Source: Syntrophales bacterium (lineage in GTDB: Bacteria > Desulfobacterota > Syntrophia > Syntrophales > UBA2210). From it: a stretch of 64,000 nt of DNA. A program made the position numbers and the translations under genes. The stretch is taken from NCBI GenBank assembly GCA_023230565.1, contig JALNXD010000007.1:40829-104828 (forward strand), in the 5' to 3' direction. The notes beneath the pieces are model-generated. The model did not search any database. It was given only the letters and a program-made list of their open reading frames with translations, and was not told where the DNA came from. Position 1 is the stretch's first letter; each line of letters opens with the position of its first letter. Positions 55,310-64,000 of this stretch are shown here, piece after piece.

Positions 55310-56167
55310 TTATTCATTAAGGGTGCTGAGAAGGGAATGAACAATTCTGTCTAATTCATTGCGTGAGAGGAATTTGATTTCAATAGCACCCCCTCGCTTT
55401 TTCTCCCTAATTGTTACTCGGGCCATCATCTTTTTCGATAGAACATTTTCAAGATTTTTAATATTTTCATCTTTATTCCGGTAACCGGCTTCTTTATGAG
55501 AGCTCATCATCTTTTTGATTGCACGTTCCGCTTCTCTTACACTCAATTTTTTTTGAATAATATCATTAAGTAGCTGTGTCTGCAGCGAAACTGAATCGAG
55601 TGAAAGGAGAGCCCTGGCATGGCCGGAGGAAATTTCCTTCTTAATCACAGCATCCTTCACTTTCTGTGGAAGTTTTAATAATCTCAGTGAATTTGCAATT
55701 GTAGATCTATCTTTTCCTACTCGATGTGATATTTCCTCGTGAGAAAGGTGAAACTCTTTTACCAATGTATGATACGCTTCTGATTCTTCTATAGCATTCA
55801 ATTCTTCGCGCTGAATATTTTCAATGAGGGATATCTCTGCCAGGTGTATGTCTGCGGCCTCCCGAATAATAATCGGAATTTCCTGAAGACCCGCTTCCTG
55901 TGCGGCCCTCCATCGGCGTTCTCCGGCTATGATCTCGTAACCTTCTTTTGCCCTCCTTACGATAATTGGCTGTATGATGCCGTTTTCTTTAATAGAAGAA
56001 GCCAGATTTTTTATTCCTCCTTCTTCAAAAGAACGTCTCGGCTGAAATTTATTTGGCCGCAGCTCTTCAATGCCGCAGATTATGAAAGGAGATTTGGGAG
56101 ATGCAGTATCAACCAGATCTGTGAAAATTGCACCAAGCCCCTTACCGAGGGCGTTTCTTTTTACCAT
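55310..56167 (-). CDS. parB: chromosome partitioning protein ParB
   Basis: A 285-residue ParB. The CTPase motifs are ENGIIQPIIVRR and GERRWRAAQEAGL; the HTH region has LSHEEISHRVGKDRSTIAN and SGHARALLSL. It starts directly after the parA stop. No parS consensus (TGTTTCACGTGAAACA) was seen in the window. Confidence 0.95.
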   Translation of the reverse strand: MVKRNALGKGLGAIFTDLVDTASPKSPFIICGIEELRPNKFQPRRSFEEGGIKNLASSIKENGIIQPIIVRRAKEGYEIIAGERRWRAAQEAGLQEIPIIIREAADIHLAEISLIENIQREELNAIEESEAYHTLVKEFHLSHEEISHRVGKDRSTIANSLRLLKLPQKVKDAVIKKEISSGHARALLSLDSVSLQTQLLNDIIQKKLSVREAERAIKKMMSSHKEAGYRNKDENIKNLENVLSKKMMARVTIREKKRGGAIEIKFLSRNELDRIVHSLLSTLNE

Positions 56168-56938
56168 TTATATTCTCCCATGGGCGAGGATTTCCTGCGC
56201 GAAATGCATATAAGAGATTGCCCCTTTGGAATTAATATCATACTGAATGATCGGTAATCCGTGACTCGGGGATTCTGATAATCTTACGTTTCTCGGGATT
56301 ACGGTATTAAATACGTTCTGACCGAAATATTTTTTTACCTCTTCCGCGACGCGATGGGAAATGCGGTTGCGTGTATCGAACATCGTCAGCAGTATTCCCG
56401 CAAGCGAAAGTTTTGGATTCAACCTCGTCTGAACCAGTTTGACCGTATTCAAAAGCTGACCCAGCCCCTCGAGAGCGAAATATTCGCACTGAAGGGGGAC
56501 TATGACACAATCGGATGCCACAAGTGAATTGACAGTCAAAAATCCCAAGGATGGAGGACAATCAATTATAATAAAATCATAATTGCTGTCAATATTTTTC
56601 AAAAGTGATTTTAGTTTCATTTCCCGCTCTTTAAGGGAGACGAATTCCACCTCAACACCGATAAGATCCCGGTCGGAAGGCAGGACATGCAAAAGAGGAA
56701 TGGATGTCTCAAAAATAACCTCTAGAGGGGAAAGTTGCCCGATAAGTGCCTGATAGAGATTTTTCTTTTTTACCTTTTCCTTTTCAATTCCGATCCCGCT
56801 TGTGGCATTTCCTTGTGGATCACAGTCTATTAGGAGGGTATTTTTCTCTGCTGCGGCCAAAGCGGCTGAGAGATTGATGGCGGTCGTCGTTTTACCGACA
56901 CCCCCTTTTTGGTTGGCAATGCATATGACTCTTCGCAC
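56168..56938 (-). CDS. parA: chromosome partitioning ATPase ParA
   Basis: A 256-residue ParA/Soj-type ATPase with deviant Walker A KGGVGKTTT, CDPQGNATSGIG and DCPPSLGFL. The start is a GTG at 56938. It works with ParB, the next gene, in origin segregation. Confidence 0.95.
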   Translation of the reverse strand: MRRVICIANQKGGVGKTTTAINLSAALAAAEKNTLLIDCDPQGNATSGIGIEKEKVKKKNLYQALIGQLSPLEVIFETSIPLLHVLPSDRDLIGVEVEFVSLKEREMKLKSLLKNIDSNYDFIIIDCPPSLGFLTVNSLVASDCVIVPLQCEYFALEGLGQLLNTVKLVQTRLNPKLSLAGILLTMFDTRNRISHRVAEEVKKYFGQNVFNTVIPRNVRLSESPSHGLPIIQYDINSKGAISYMHFAQEILAHGRI

Positions 56939-57033
56939 TGTACCGGAGCGTATCTTTCCGTGATTTTGGTATTGCTGGACGATACTAGCACAAAAAGCAT
57001 CCTATGAGAAGGCCTTATTTTTTCACTATTAAG

Positions 57034-57701
57034 TTACTGATTTTTTTGGATAATTACAATGACTCTTTTCTCTTTGATGAGAGGAAGTGTTATTTCCCGT
57101 ATTTCGGATACCTGTAACTGAAGATGGGATGTGTCTATTACATTTTGTGCTTCTTCAAGTTCTTTTTTCCAGTTTCTTCCTTTCATGCAAATGAGAAATC
57201 CGTGTGTTGAAAGAAAATAACTGGCAAAAGGCAAAAGACGGGAAAGTTTGAAGGTAGCTCTGGAAACGGCGTAATCGTATGAACTGCGGTAAGAACCGTC
57301 CTTCATCAGTTCTTCGATTCTAACTGAAAGTACGGATGCTTTTTTTAACGCGAGGATTCTGATCACATGTTTGAGAAAGGAAGCTTTTTTTTTTGAAGAA
57401 TCGACAAGAGTAATTGAGAGATCACGCCGCATTATCTTAAGCGGGATAGCCGGAAATCCACCCCCGCTTCCCAGATCGATCATTCTTGCATTTTTTTTAC
57501 GAGAGTCGGTAAGATTGTCAAAGAATCCGTTATGTGTCTTACAGGGAGATCATAAGGATTATTTAATGAGACCAAAGAAATTTTTTCGTTCCAGATATGG
57601 AGTTCACTCCGGTATCTGACCAAATCCGCCAGATTTTCAGGATCCGGCATAATGTTCAGATCGTGGAGGGCATTTATAAGTATATTTTTAAAATCTTGCA
57701 C
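57034..57701 (-). CDS. rsmG: 16S rRNA (guanine-527 N7) methyltransferase RsmG, split by an A8 frameshift
   Basis: The N-terminal frame (57701 to 57480; GTG start) ends LPTLVKKMQE-stop; the second frame (from 57483) begins MIDLGSGGGFPAIPLKI, the SAM-binding motif. A -1 shift at the A8 tract (57491-57498) joins them as VKKNARMIDLGSGG, giving about 222 residues, normal for RsmG. In the first frame the tract is read GTA AAA AAA, an in-phase A_AAA_AAA slippery site. So this may be programmed or slippage-based frameshifting, a sequencing error, or a real mutation. Gene position next to parAB is the usual one. Confidence 0.85.
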
Positions 57702-57833
57702 ATCGTAATCCTGTGGACTTATGGAATAAGATGATGATACTAATCGAAGACGAAAAAAGGTGCAACGGTTATTAAATCTTTTGTCATTATATCCTGAAAC
57801 TTGTCATCCCGGGCTCAAGAGAGGTATGTAAGA

Positions 57834-58598
57834 ATGGAAAATACGGTCACAAAAAATATTGCCATCGTACTTGTCGGGCCCAAACATTCTGGAAACATAG
57901 GCTCGGTGGCACGCTGCGCAAAAAATATGGGAATGAAGAGAATCATAGTGGTAAACCCTCGCCAGATCGATATTGATGAAATGAAAAAAATGTCCACCCA
58001 TCTTGCATCAGATGTGGTTGATTCAATCGAATATGAGGAAGATTTAAAAAGGGTACTTTCTCCTTTCCAATTTATCGTGGGGACAACGGCACGCAGGGGA
58101 AGTTCTTCGTTGCGATCCGCCATAATATCTTCGAAAGATGCAGGAACGAGAATCATCGAAATGTCGCGATATAATCGTGTTGCCCTTCTCTTCGGATCCG
58201 AAGACCGGGGGCTTACAAATAATGATATCAAATATTGCGACATGCTGGTGAATATACCGACATCTAAAGGATTTTCGTCAATAAACCTTTCCCATGCAGT
58301 GATGATTGTATGTTACGAAATCTTTTCTGCAGTTATCGGTCCGGGACAGAAATATGCTCCCCGTCTTGCTGCATCTTCAGAAATTGAAGCAATGTACGAT
58401 AATTTGGAGGACATGTTTCTTAAGATTGATCTTATACGGGATGAAAGCCCAGGGTACTGGATGGCAGCGGTCAGGCGGTTTTTTTCACGAAGGGGACTTT
58501 TATCGAAAGAAGTAAAAATAATTCGAGGCATCTGCCGTCAAATAGATCTTTTTGGACAGGGCATGACTTCAGGAGGAAGGAAAAACAAAAACGCTTGA
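57834..58598 (+). CDS. TrmJ-type tRNA/rRNA 2'-O-methyltransferase
   Basis: About 254 residues of the SpoU/SPOUT family. Knotted-fold motifs are VGPKHSGNIGSVARCAKNMG, ALLFGSEDRGLTNNDI and NIPTSKGFSSINLSHAV. The N-terminal TrmJ-like form lacks an RNA-binding extension at the front and has a ~90-residue helical tail. The ATG at 57834 follows AGAGAGG. It is divergent from rsmG and opens the plus-strand run. Confidence 0.85.
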   Translation: MENTVTKNIAIVLVGPKHSGNIGSVARCAKNMGMKRIIVVNPRQIDIDEMKKMSTHLASDVVDSIEYEEDLKRVLSPFQFIVGTTARRGSSSLRSAIISSKDAGTRIIEMSRYNRVALLFGSEDRGLTNNDIKYCDMLVNIPTSKGFSSINLSHAVMIVCYEIFSAVIGPGQKYAPRLAASSEIEAMYDNLEDMFLKIDLIRDESPGYWMAAVRRFFSRRGLLSKEVKIIRGICRQIDLFGQGMTSGGRKNKNA

Positions 58599-58747
58599 CT
58601 TTGCCGATTCGGAATCTTAAAAGTTTCTCGTGCAGATGGATTAAATCAGTGGAAGATTTTCGACAGATTCGTTTTTTACCAGGAGAAGAAAAGCAAAAAG
58701 TGTAAAAAAACCGGAACAACAATGGAGAACTGATTTTTCACGAGGCA

Positions 58748-59914
58748 ATGAATATGATGAGAGAAATATTTTCTTTTACGGTAGCAGGAAAAATAATTTT
58801 CGGCCAGGGGGCATTCGACCGATTAGTTGATTGTGTGAAGGAAATGGGAAAAAAGAACCCGTTTATTGTAATTGATAACGGGCTTTTAAAAACTGGTATT
58901 GAACGGAGACTCTCGGAGTTGTTTTCCAGGCATGCCTGCGGCTTCAGTCTTTTTGACAAAATAGCCGGAGAGCCGCCGATAGAGATTGCCGACGAAGCGG
59001 CGTTGATGGCCTCGGAGAAAAAGGCTGATCTCATAATAGGAATAGGCGGCGGAAGTGCCATGGATGTCGCGAAAGCGGCTGCCGTCCTTGTAACAAATGG
59101 GGGCAATGCAGAAGATTATCTCGGGTTAAACAAAGTCCCGGGTCCGGGGCTTCCGAAAATTATGATTCCTACTACTGCGGGTACAGGAAGCGAAGTAACA
59201 TTTACATCCGTATTTATAAGAAGAGATCTGAAAAAGAAGGAGGGGATTAACAGCCCTTTTTTATATCCTGAAATGGCCCTTCTCGATCCACTTCTTACAT
59301 TGTCCGTGCCACCTGAAATTACGGCGGCAACCGGTATAGATGCCCTGTGCCATGCAATAGAATCGTACATTTCCATTAGTGCAAGTCCTGCAAGCGAAAT
59401 GATATCGTCAGAAGCAATCGGGCTGATTTCATCGAACTTGAGAACCGCAGTTCATAATGGGGCCGACACACAAGCCCGCGAATCCATGATGCTGGGAAGC
59501 CTTTATGCAGGCATTGGGCTTGCAAATGCGGGTGTAACTGCTGTTCATGCACTTTCATACCCCCTTGGAGGACGGTATGGAATATCTCACGGCTTAGCGA
59601 ACACTGTTCTTCTTCCTTCGGTCTTGCGCTTCAATCTTCCGGGAGCGATGGAAAAACTTGCGGCAATTGCGGAAATGACAGGTGAGGTTTGCGAGAATAT
59701 GTCGGTTCGTGAAGCGGCGTTTCTTGCTGTCGAAGGAATAGAAGAACTTATCTGGGATTGTGGAGTCGTGAGTACACTGGAGACATTGGGGATTAAAAAA
59801 GAGGATTTTGCGGATCTTGCGGATGCCGCCCTTACTGTGACACGACCCCTTGCGAATAACCCGCGGAAAATTTCACGGCAAAACGCAATGGATATTTACG
59901 AAGACGCATTTTGA
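58748..59914 (+). CDS. iron-containing alcohol dehydrogenase, KdnB-like (Kdo 8-oxidase)
   Basis: A 388-residue group III dehydrogenase: GGGSAMDVAKAAAV for the cofactor, PTTAGTGSEVT, and metal ligands in DALCHAIESY and VHALSYPLGG plus a later His in GISHGLAN. On its own it could be any member of the family. Followed at once by a DegT-type aminotransferase and then hldD and kdsB, it fits KdnB, which oxidises Kdo at C8 before transamination to 8-amino-Kdo (known from Shewanella). The function is thus inferred from context. Confidence 0.8.
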   Translation: MNMMREIFSFTVAGKIIFGQGAFDRLVDCVKEMGKKNPFIVIDNGLLKTGIERRLSELFSRHACGFSLFDKIAGEPPIEIADEAALMASEKKADLIIGIGGGSAMDVAKAAAVLVTNGGNAEDYLGLNKVPGPGLPKIMIPTTAGTGSEVTFTSVFIRRDLKKKEGINSPFLYPEMALLDPLLTLSVPPEITAATGIDALCHAIESYISISASPASEMISSEAIGLISSNLRTAVHNGADTQARESMMLGSLYAGIGLANAGVTAVHALSYPLGGRYGISHGLANTVLLPSVLRFNLPGAMEKLAAIAEMTGEVCENMSVREAAFLAVEGIEELIWDCGVVSTLETLGIKKEDFADLADAALTVTRPLANNPRKISRQNAMDIYEDAF

Positions 59915-59946
59915 GGAAAGAAAGAGAGAAAACGGGAGGATTGCCT

Positions 59947-61146
59947 GTGGCAGGTAACGAACTTATAGGTAAAGAGGAAAGAGAGCAGGTGTTGGACGTC
60001 CTCGAAAGGGGCGTATTAATGAGATATGAATTCGATGATGCTCGAAAGGGAATTTATAAAGTCGCTCAATTTGAGGCGGCATTTGCCCGATATTTAGGCG
60101 CGGGATATACTTTGGGAGTTACTTCTGGTTCCGCGGCATTGAAGGTTGCATTGACAGCTTTGGATATCGGGCCAGGTGATGAAGTCATAGTACCTGCCTT
60201 CGATTTTATTGCTACATATGAAGCGGTTCTTGAGGCAGGGGCTATACCTGTAATGGCGGATATAGATGCAACACTGAACCTTGATCCTCAGTCTATAGAG
60301 GATCGGATTACACCCTATACGAAAGCGGTCATCCCCGTTCACATGTGCGGTAGTTCAGCCCGAATTGATGAAATTGTTTCAATTGCCAAGAAGAATAATT
60401 TAGCGGTGCTCGAAGATAATGCCCAATCCTGCGGCGGGAGCTTCGAGGGAAAGAAGCTGGGTACTTTCGGTGATATGGGAATTCTGAGTTTTGATTTTTA
60501 CAAAACAATCACCACGGGGGAAGGCGGAATGGTGATAACCAATGATAAAGGGCTTTATGATAGATCCGACTGGTATCATGATCACGGACATGACCACAAT
60601 CCGGCTGTAGGGCGGGCCCTGGAGGGGCGATCCATATTGGGATTCAATTTTAGAATGAATGAACTGCAGGGTGCCATAGGATTGGCACAACTGGGAAAAC
60701 TCGATTACATAATAGCCGAGCAGAAAAAAAATAAATCAAGAATAAAGAATGAGCTGGAGCAGATTAATGGCATAGGATTCAGGAATTTGCCCGACCCGGA
60801 CGGAGATACGGCTACCTTTCTCGGGTTTAACCTTCCTGATGCAAATTCCGCGAAAGAATTCAAAAACTCTCTTAAGGAAAACGGGGTAGATACGATTTGT
60901 TATAAGGAAAACAATTGGCACTATGCACCCCGGTGGGAGCATTTGATTGCAAGGGCAACGGCAAATTCGAAGCAATACCCATTTTCAAACCCGTCCTATA
61001 AAGGCAGCGTGACCTATAATACAGCCGATATACCCAATGCTGAAGAATTACTTGGAAGATTTCTTTTTATGGCAATACCGGTGATAATACCGGAGGAACG
61101 TATGGAGAAGATTGCAAAGGCAATAGAGAAAGCTGGACGAGTGTAA
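59947..61146 (+). CDS. DegT/DnrJ-family aminotransferase, KdnA-like (8-amino-Kdo synthesis)
   Basis: A 399-residue PLP sugar aminotransferase. The PLP lysine is in SFDFYKTITTGEGG; LGVTSGSAALKVAL and EDNAQSCGG are family motifs, with a His-rich DHGHDHNP segment after the lysine. The GTG at 59947 has GGGAGG upstream; an in-frame TTG at 59911 would overlap the previous gene. Next to a KdnB-like dehydrogenase and kdsB it fits KdnA, giving 8-amino-3,8-dideoxy-octulosonate for lipid A core. Confidence 0.8.
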   Translation: MAGNELIGKEEREQVLDVLERGVLMRYEFDDARKGIYKVAQFEAAFARYLGAGYTLGVTSGSAALKVALTALDIGPGDEVIVPAFDFIATYEAVLEAGAIPVMADIDATLNLDPQSIEDRITPYTKAVIPVHMCGSSARIDEIVSIAKKNNLAVLEDNAQSCGGSFEGKKLGTFGDMGILSFDFYKTITTGEGGMVITNDKGLYDRSDWYHDHGHDHNPAVGRALEGRSILGFNFRMNELQGAIGLAQLGKLDYIIAEQKKNKSRIKNELEQINGIGFRNLPDPDGDTATFLGFNLPDANSAKEFKNSLKENGVDTICYKENNWHYAPRWEHLIARATANSKQYPFSNPSYKGSVTYNTADIPNAEELLGRFLFMAIPVIIPEERMEKIAKAIEKAGRV

Positions 61147-61160
61147 GGAAGGATTAACTA

Positions 61161-62135
61161 ATGATCACAGTTACGGGGGGAGCAGGATTCATCGGAAGCG
61201 CCTTTGTCTGGAAGTTAAATAAAGAGGGAATCGACGATATTCTGATTGTTGATAATCTCGGATCGACGGAAAAATGGAAGAATCTCGTAAATTTGAAGTT
61301 TTTCGATTATGTTTCAAAGGAACGTTTTCAGGAGATGATATTAAACGGCAGGATCCCCACGGATATAACGGCAATCGTACACATGGGGGCGTGCTCTTCC
61401 ACTGTCGAGCGTAACGCATCATATCTGATGGAAAATAACTATCGGTATAGCCGTAATGTAGCCGAATGGGCTCTTCGAAAAGATATTCGTTTTATTTACG
61501 CCAGCAGTGCAGCAACCTACGGGGATGGAAGCAATGGTTTTTTTGATGATAATGAAACAACTGTCAACTTGCGTCCAATCAATATGTATGGATATTCGAA
61601 ACAGCTGTTCGATCAATGGGTGCTGCGCAACAGATTCGATCTGCATGTGACAGGGATTAAATTCTTCAATGTATTCGGACCGAATGAATATCATAAGGGA
61701 GAAATGAGAAGCGTTATACATAAAGCCTGGGGTCAAATAGAAAGAGAAGGATTTGTCGAATTATTCAGATCTTACAGGCAGGACTATAAAGATGGCGAGC
61801 AAAAACGTGATTTTATCTACATCAAAGACTGCGTGGAGGTTCTCTTCTGGTTTTTGAATGCACGGGAAGCGACAGGAATATTTAATCTGGGAACCGGAAA
61901 CGCGCGGTCCTGGAATGATCTGGTCAGAGCAGTTTTTAACGCGATGAAAATAAAACCGACTATTCAATACATTGAAATGCCGGAGGAAATTAGAAATCAA
62001 TATCAGTATTATACGGAAGCACCGATGGAAAAACTCAGAACTGCCGGTTTTGATAAGCCCTTTCATTCTCTAGAGGAGGCAATTACTGATTACGTGAACG
62101 AATACCTGGCAAAAGGGGAAAGATGTCTCGAATAA
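61161..62135 (+). CDS. hldD: ADP-glyceromanno-heptose 6-epimerase
   Basis: A 324-residue extended SDR: TGGAGFIGSAFVWKLN at the N-terminus, HMGACSSTVERNA, YGYSKQLFDQWV with the catalytic Tyr-Lys, and FNVFGPNEYHKGEMRSV, all diagnostic of HldD/RfaD. It makes the L,D-heptose used in LPS inner core. It lies 14 bp after the aminotransferase and overlaps kdsB by 13 bp. Confidence 0.94.
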   Translation: MITVTGGAGFIGSAFVWKLNKEGIDDILIVDNLGSTEKWKNLVNLKFFDYVSKERFQEMILNGRIPTDITAIVHMGACSSTVERNASYLMENNYRYSRNVAEWALRKDIRFIYASSAATYGDGSNGFFDDNETTVNLRPINMYGYSKQLFDQWVLRNRFDLHVTGIKFFNVFGPNEYHKGEMRSVIHKAWGQIEREGFVELFRSYRQDYKDGEQKRDFIYIKDCVEVLFWFLNAREATGIFNLGTGNARSWNDLVRAVFNAMKIKPTIQYIEMPEEIRNQYQYYTEAPMEKLRTAGFDKPFHSLEEAITDYVNEYLAKGERCLE

Positions 62136-62890
62136 TATGCGTAATACCGGCACGTTATGAATCAACACGCTTTCCCGGAAAGCCCCTTGCCGATATAGGG
62201 GGCAAACCGATGATTCAGCATGTGTATGAAGGAGTCCTCAGAAATGGGAATGTTTCCTCAGTAACAGTTGCAACTGATGATGAAAGGATATTTGAAGCGG
62301 TAAGGCATTTCGGTGGGAATGCGTGTATGACTTCCCGCGAGCATGCATCAGGAACCGATCGGATTGCCGAAGCAGTTCAGAAAATGAATCTGGATGAACA
62401 TGATATAATCGTTAATGTACAAGGAGATCAGCCGCTTTTTCAACCTGTACAGATAGATGAAGTGACTGGTCCCTTGCTCAGGAATCCGGCTATCTATTTC
62501 TGCACTCTCATTTACAGGATTCGGCATTCCGAAGAAATTTTCCATCCGAATGCGGTGAAGGTCGTGTTTGACAAAGATAAGTATGCGCTCTATTTTTCGC
62601 GGGCCCCGATTCCTTTTGTGAGGGAAAAGAGCACTGCAACGGATTATTACAAGCATCACGGGATATACAGCTATAAAAAATCTTTTTTACTGACTTTTAC
62701 GGGGCTTCCCAGAGGGTATCTTGAAAAAAGGGAAGCTCTTGAACAGCTCAGGGCACTTGAAGCAGGATACAGAATCAAGGTTGTTGAAACCCAATTTGAT
62801 TCGGTGGAAGTCGATACTCCCGAAGAGCTGCAAAAAGTGAAAGAAATTCTTTTGAACGCAAAAGAAGTAGAGGGGAAAAAGGATTGGTAA
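62123..62890 (+). CDS. kdsB: CMP-Kdo (or CMP-8-amino-Kdo) synthetase
   Basis: A 255-residue cytidylyltransferase: VIPARYESTRFPGKPLADIGGKP at the N-terminus (shown in part: VIPARYESTRFPGKPLADI), NVQGDQPLF with the metal-binding Asp, and HHGIYSYKKSFLL. KdsB activates Kdo with CTP. Linked to KdnA/KdnB-like genes it may use 8-amino-Kdo, as the Shewanella enzyme does (inference). Confidence 0.94.
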   Translation: MSRIICVIPARYESTRFPGKPLADIGGKPMIQHVYEGVLRNGNVSSVTVATDDERIFEAVRHFGGNACMTSREHASGTDRIAEAVQKMNLDEHDIIVNVQGDQPLFQPVQIDEVTGPLLRNPAIYFCTLIYRIRHSEEIFHPNAVKVVFDKDKYALYFSRAPIPFVREKSTATDYYKHHGIYSYKKSFLLTFTGLPRGYLEKREALEQLRALEAGYRIKVVETQFDSVEVDTPEELQKVKEILLNAKEVEGKKDW

Positions 62891-62891
62891 C

Positions 62892-63539
62892 ATGAAGCTC
62901 CTAAAGGGTCTTTTCGGATTTATATGGCGAGATGCCGGTGAAAATAATTGCAATGCCTATTATTTGGAAGGATCGAAACGGGTCATAATAGATCCCGGTC
63001 ACGGGCATCTGTCTGGTCATGTTGAGAAAGGGCTCGGTGAACTCGGCGTTACACCGGATATGATCGATTGCGTCATTATCACGCACGGCCATCCCGACCA
63101 TTTCGAGGCAATTTCCATGTTTCCAGGAGCAACGCTTTTTGCAATGGAGGAGCGGGAATATAGAATGATAGAAAATATGACGAATTTAAATGGAACCAGT
63201 AATCGGACCCCCTCTTTTTTTTTACAGGAAGGAGATCTTGCAATAGGAGAGCTGGAGTTGAGGGTTTTGGCGACCCCAGGTCATTCACCGGGTTCACTGA
63301 GCTTTTTCTGGAAACGAGAAAAAGCGCTGTTCACCGGAGATGTTGTTTTCCGGGACGGAGTCGGACGGACGGACTTTTTGGGCGGATCGGCAGAGCTTCT
63401 CAAAGCAAGTATAGAAAAGCTTGCTTCATTGGATGCTGAACTCCTTCTTCCCGGACATGGAGAAATAATCGCAGGCAAGAAGGAAGTTAGAGAAAATTTT
63501 GCGAATATAAAGAAGTATTGGTTTCCACTTTTGAGATGA
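62892..63539 (+). CDS. metallo-beta-lactamase-fold hydrolase
   Basis: A 215-residue MBL-fold protein with THGHPDH (near residue 62), LATPGHSPGS, FTGDVVF and LLPGHGE, the full glyoxalase II-like metal set. It starts one base after kdsB and so belongs to the LPS operon by position; a role there is not known. Confidence 0.88.
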   Translation: MKLLKGLFGFIWRDAGENNCNAYYLEGSKRVIIDPGHGHLSGHVEKGLGELGVTPDMIDCVIITHGHPDHFEAISMFPGATLFAMEEREYRMIENMTNLNGTSNRTPSFFLQEGDLAIGELELRVLATPGHSPGSLSFFWKREKALFTGDVVFRDGVGRTDFLGGSAELLKASIEKLASLDAELLLPGHGEIIAGKKEVRENFANIKKYWFPLLR

Positions 63540-63557
63540 TCCTTTTTAATGGCAGAC

Positions 63558-63910
63558 TAAAGAGAACCTAGAATTCGATCAATAAATTTTGATTTTTCCT
63601 TTTCAATCCAATAAATGAAATCTTTATCCTCTTCTATATCGAAGACAATGGCAGATCCTGTTATTCCATGTTCGGCCATCGATTGGCGCATTTTTGATTC
63701 TATATTTTTTTTATAATTTGCTATATGCTTTAGAAGAAACCGGAATTCATGGTGAGCCAGTCTTCCCGCCGAAGGATTAATTGATTCGAGAAGATTGAGG
63801 TATTTTTCACTATTACTTCCGGGGGTGAGACGTTGAAGAATTTCCCGGAAAATGATTGTCTCAACAGATTCATCAACATTAATGTCCCCTTCGGGGATGG
63901 TTGAAATCCC
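63558..63910 (-). pseudogene. remnant of an unknown gene, cut near an IS200-type element
   Basis: A minus-strand frame of about 115 codons ends with TAG at 63560. It reads protein-like (VDESVETIIFREILQRLT ... IYWIEKEKSKFIDRILGSL) but has no start codon upstream, only a stop at 63919 within the left end of the transposon. It looks like the C-terminal part of a gene interrupted by insertion. Family not recognised. Confidence 0.55.
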
Positions 63911-64000
63911 TCGCCTTTAGGCGAAGAAAAGTTTATAAATGTCGCTATGCGACGTTATCAAGTTGGGGCTCATACAAAAACTGATTTAAAAGTTCACATC
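63903..64000 (+). mobile_element. IS200/IS605-type element, left end (partial)
   Basis: Two perfect small hairpins, TCGCC-ttta-GGCGA (63911-63924) and GTCGC-tat-GCGAC (63941-63953), lie just before and across the start of a TnpA-like gene. Such subterminal hairpins are the recognition structures of IS200/IS605 elements. The exact left end is not fixed, and the rest is outside the window. Confidence 0.6.
63947..64000 (+). CDS. tnpA: IS200-type transposase TnpA (partial, first 18 codons)
   Basis: The frame from the ATG at 63947 reads MRRYQVGAHTKTDLKVHI and runs off the window. The KTDLKVHI segment matches the start of Y1 (IS200/TnpA) transposases, which continue with a VWxPKYRR-like motif. The ATG sits within the second hairpin. 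Confidence 0.7.
   Translation, partial: MRRYQVGAHTKTDLKVHI

Noticed and set aside
57702..57833. parS or clear oriC in the rsmG-trmJ gap
   Set aside because: No TGTTTCACGTGAAACA-like site and no good DnaA box cluster; only the divergent gene layout points to an origin.

Overview
The window looks like chromosome from an anaerobic, Gram-negative, deltaproteobacterium-like organism (Desulfobacterota, Syntrophales-like). This is inferred from gene content: NifU/NifS-type Fe-S assembly, a glycyl-radical-enzyme activase with a sigma-54 activator, a probable selenocysteine protein, an LPS gene set for heptose and 8-amino-Kdo, and dnaA-dnaN-gyrB-gyrA beside parAB and rsmG. No tRNA, rRNA or CRISPR array was seen.

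Left part (1-11.4 kb, all minus strand): a probable catabolic/uptake unit. A 1047-residue sigma-54 activator (TPR-like region, GAF, AAA+, HTH) precedes a glycyl-radical activase that has a near-perfect sigma-54 promoter. Then come a complete LIV-type ABC transporter (livH, livM, livG, livF), an enolase-superfamily enzyme, a periplasmic binding protein behind a 29-bp perfect palindrome, and the N-terminal part of an acyl-CoA ligase. The glycyl-radical enzyme itself is not here.

11.5-30.7 kb is mixed: a cytochrome b5-like/DUF2231 membrane protein, an SDR, a metallophosphoesterase-nucleotidyltransferase fusion, a PilZ-like protein, an alpha/beta hydrolase, phosphate acyltransferase-like, nitroreductase and phosphotriesterase-like genes, an SH3 protein, two SLC13/TrkA-C transporters, a Met/Gly-rich periplasmic protein, a hotdog thioesterase, a metallo-beta-lactamase-fold protein, a DEAD-box helicase, a parvulin and a PPC/DUF296 protein.

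30.7-41.0 kb is visibly GC-richer: a nifU-nifS-cysE-cysK operon (cysteine synthesis joined to Fe-S assembly), hslO, a radical SAM gene directly behind a 35-codon THX-type ribosomal protein gene, a TerB-like gene, ftsH and a zinc alcohol dehydrogenase.

41-47.5 kb is a redox block: ferritin-like protein, a CoA-disulfide-reductase/NADH-oxidase-type flavoprotein, lgt, two FmdB zinc ribbons, trxB and a TauE-like permease. The flavoprotein has an in-frame TGA exactly at its redox-active cysteine, followed by a textbook bacterial SECIS-like hairpin, so it is a probable selenoprotein whose first 45 codons an ordinary gene caller would lose.

47.6-57.7 kb (minus) is the replication block gyrA, gyrB, dnaN, dnaA, parB, parA, rsmG. 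rsmG is split into two frames at an A8 tract that is also an in-phase A_AAA_AAA slippery site. From 57.8 kb the genes run on the plus strand: a TrmJ-type methyltransferase, then a tight operon for the LPS inner core (KdnB-like, KdnA-like, HldD, KdsB) ending in an MBL-fold gene. The right edge holds the start of an IS200/IS605-type transposase inserted beside a gene remnant.
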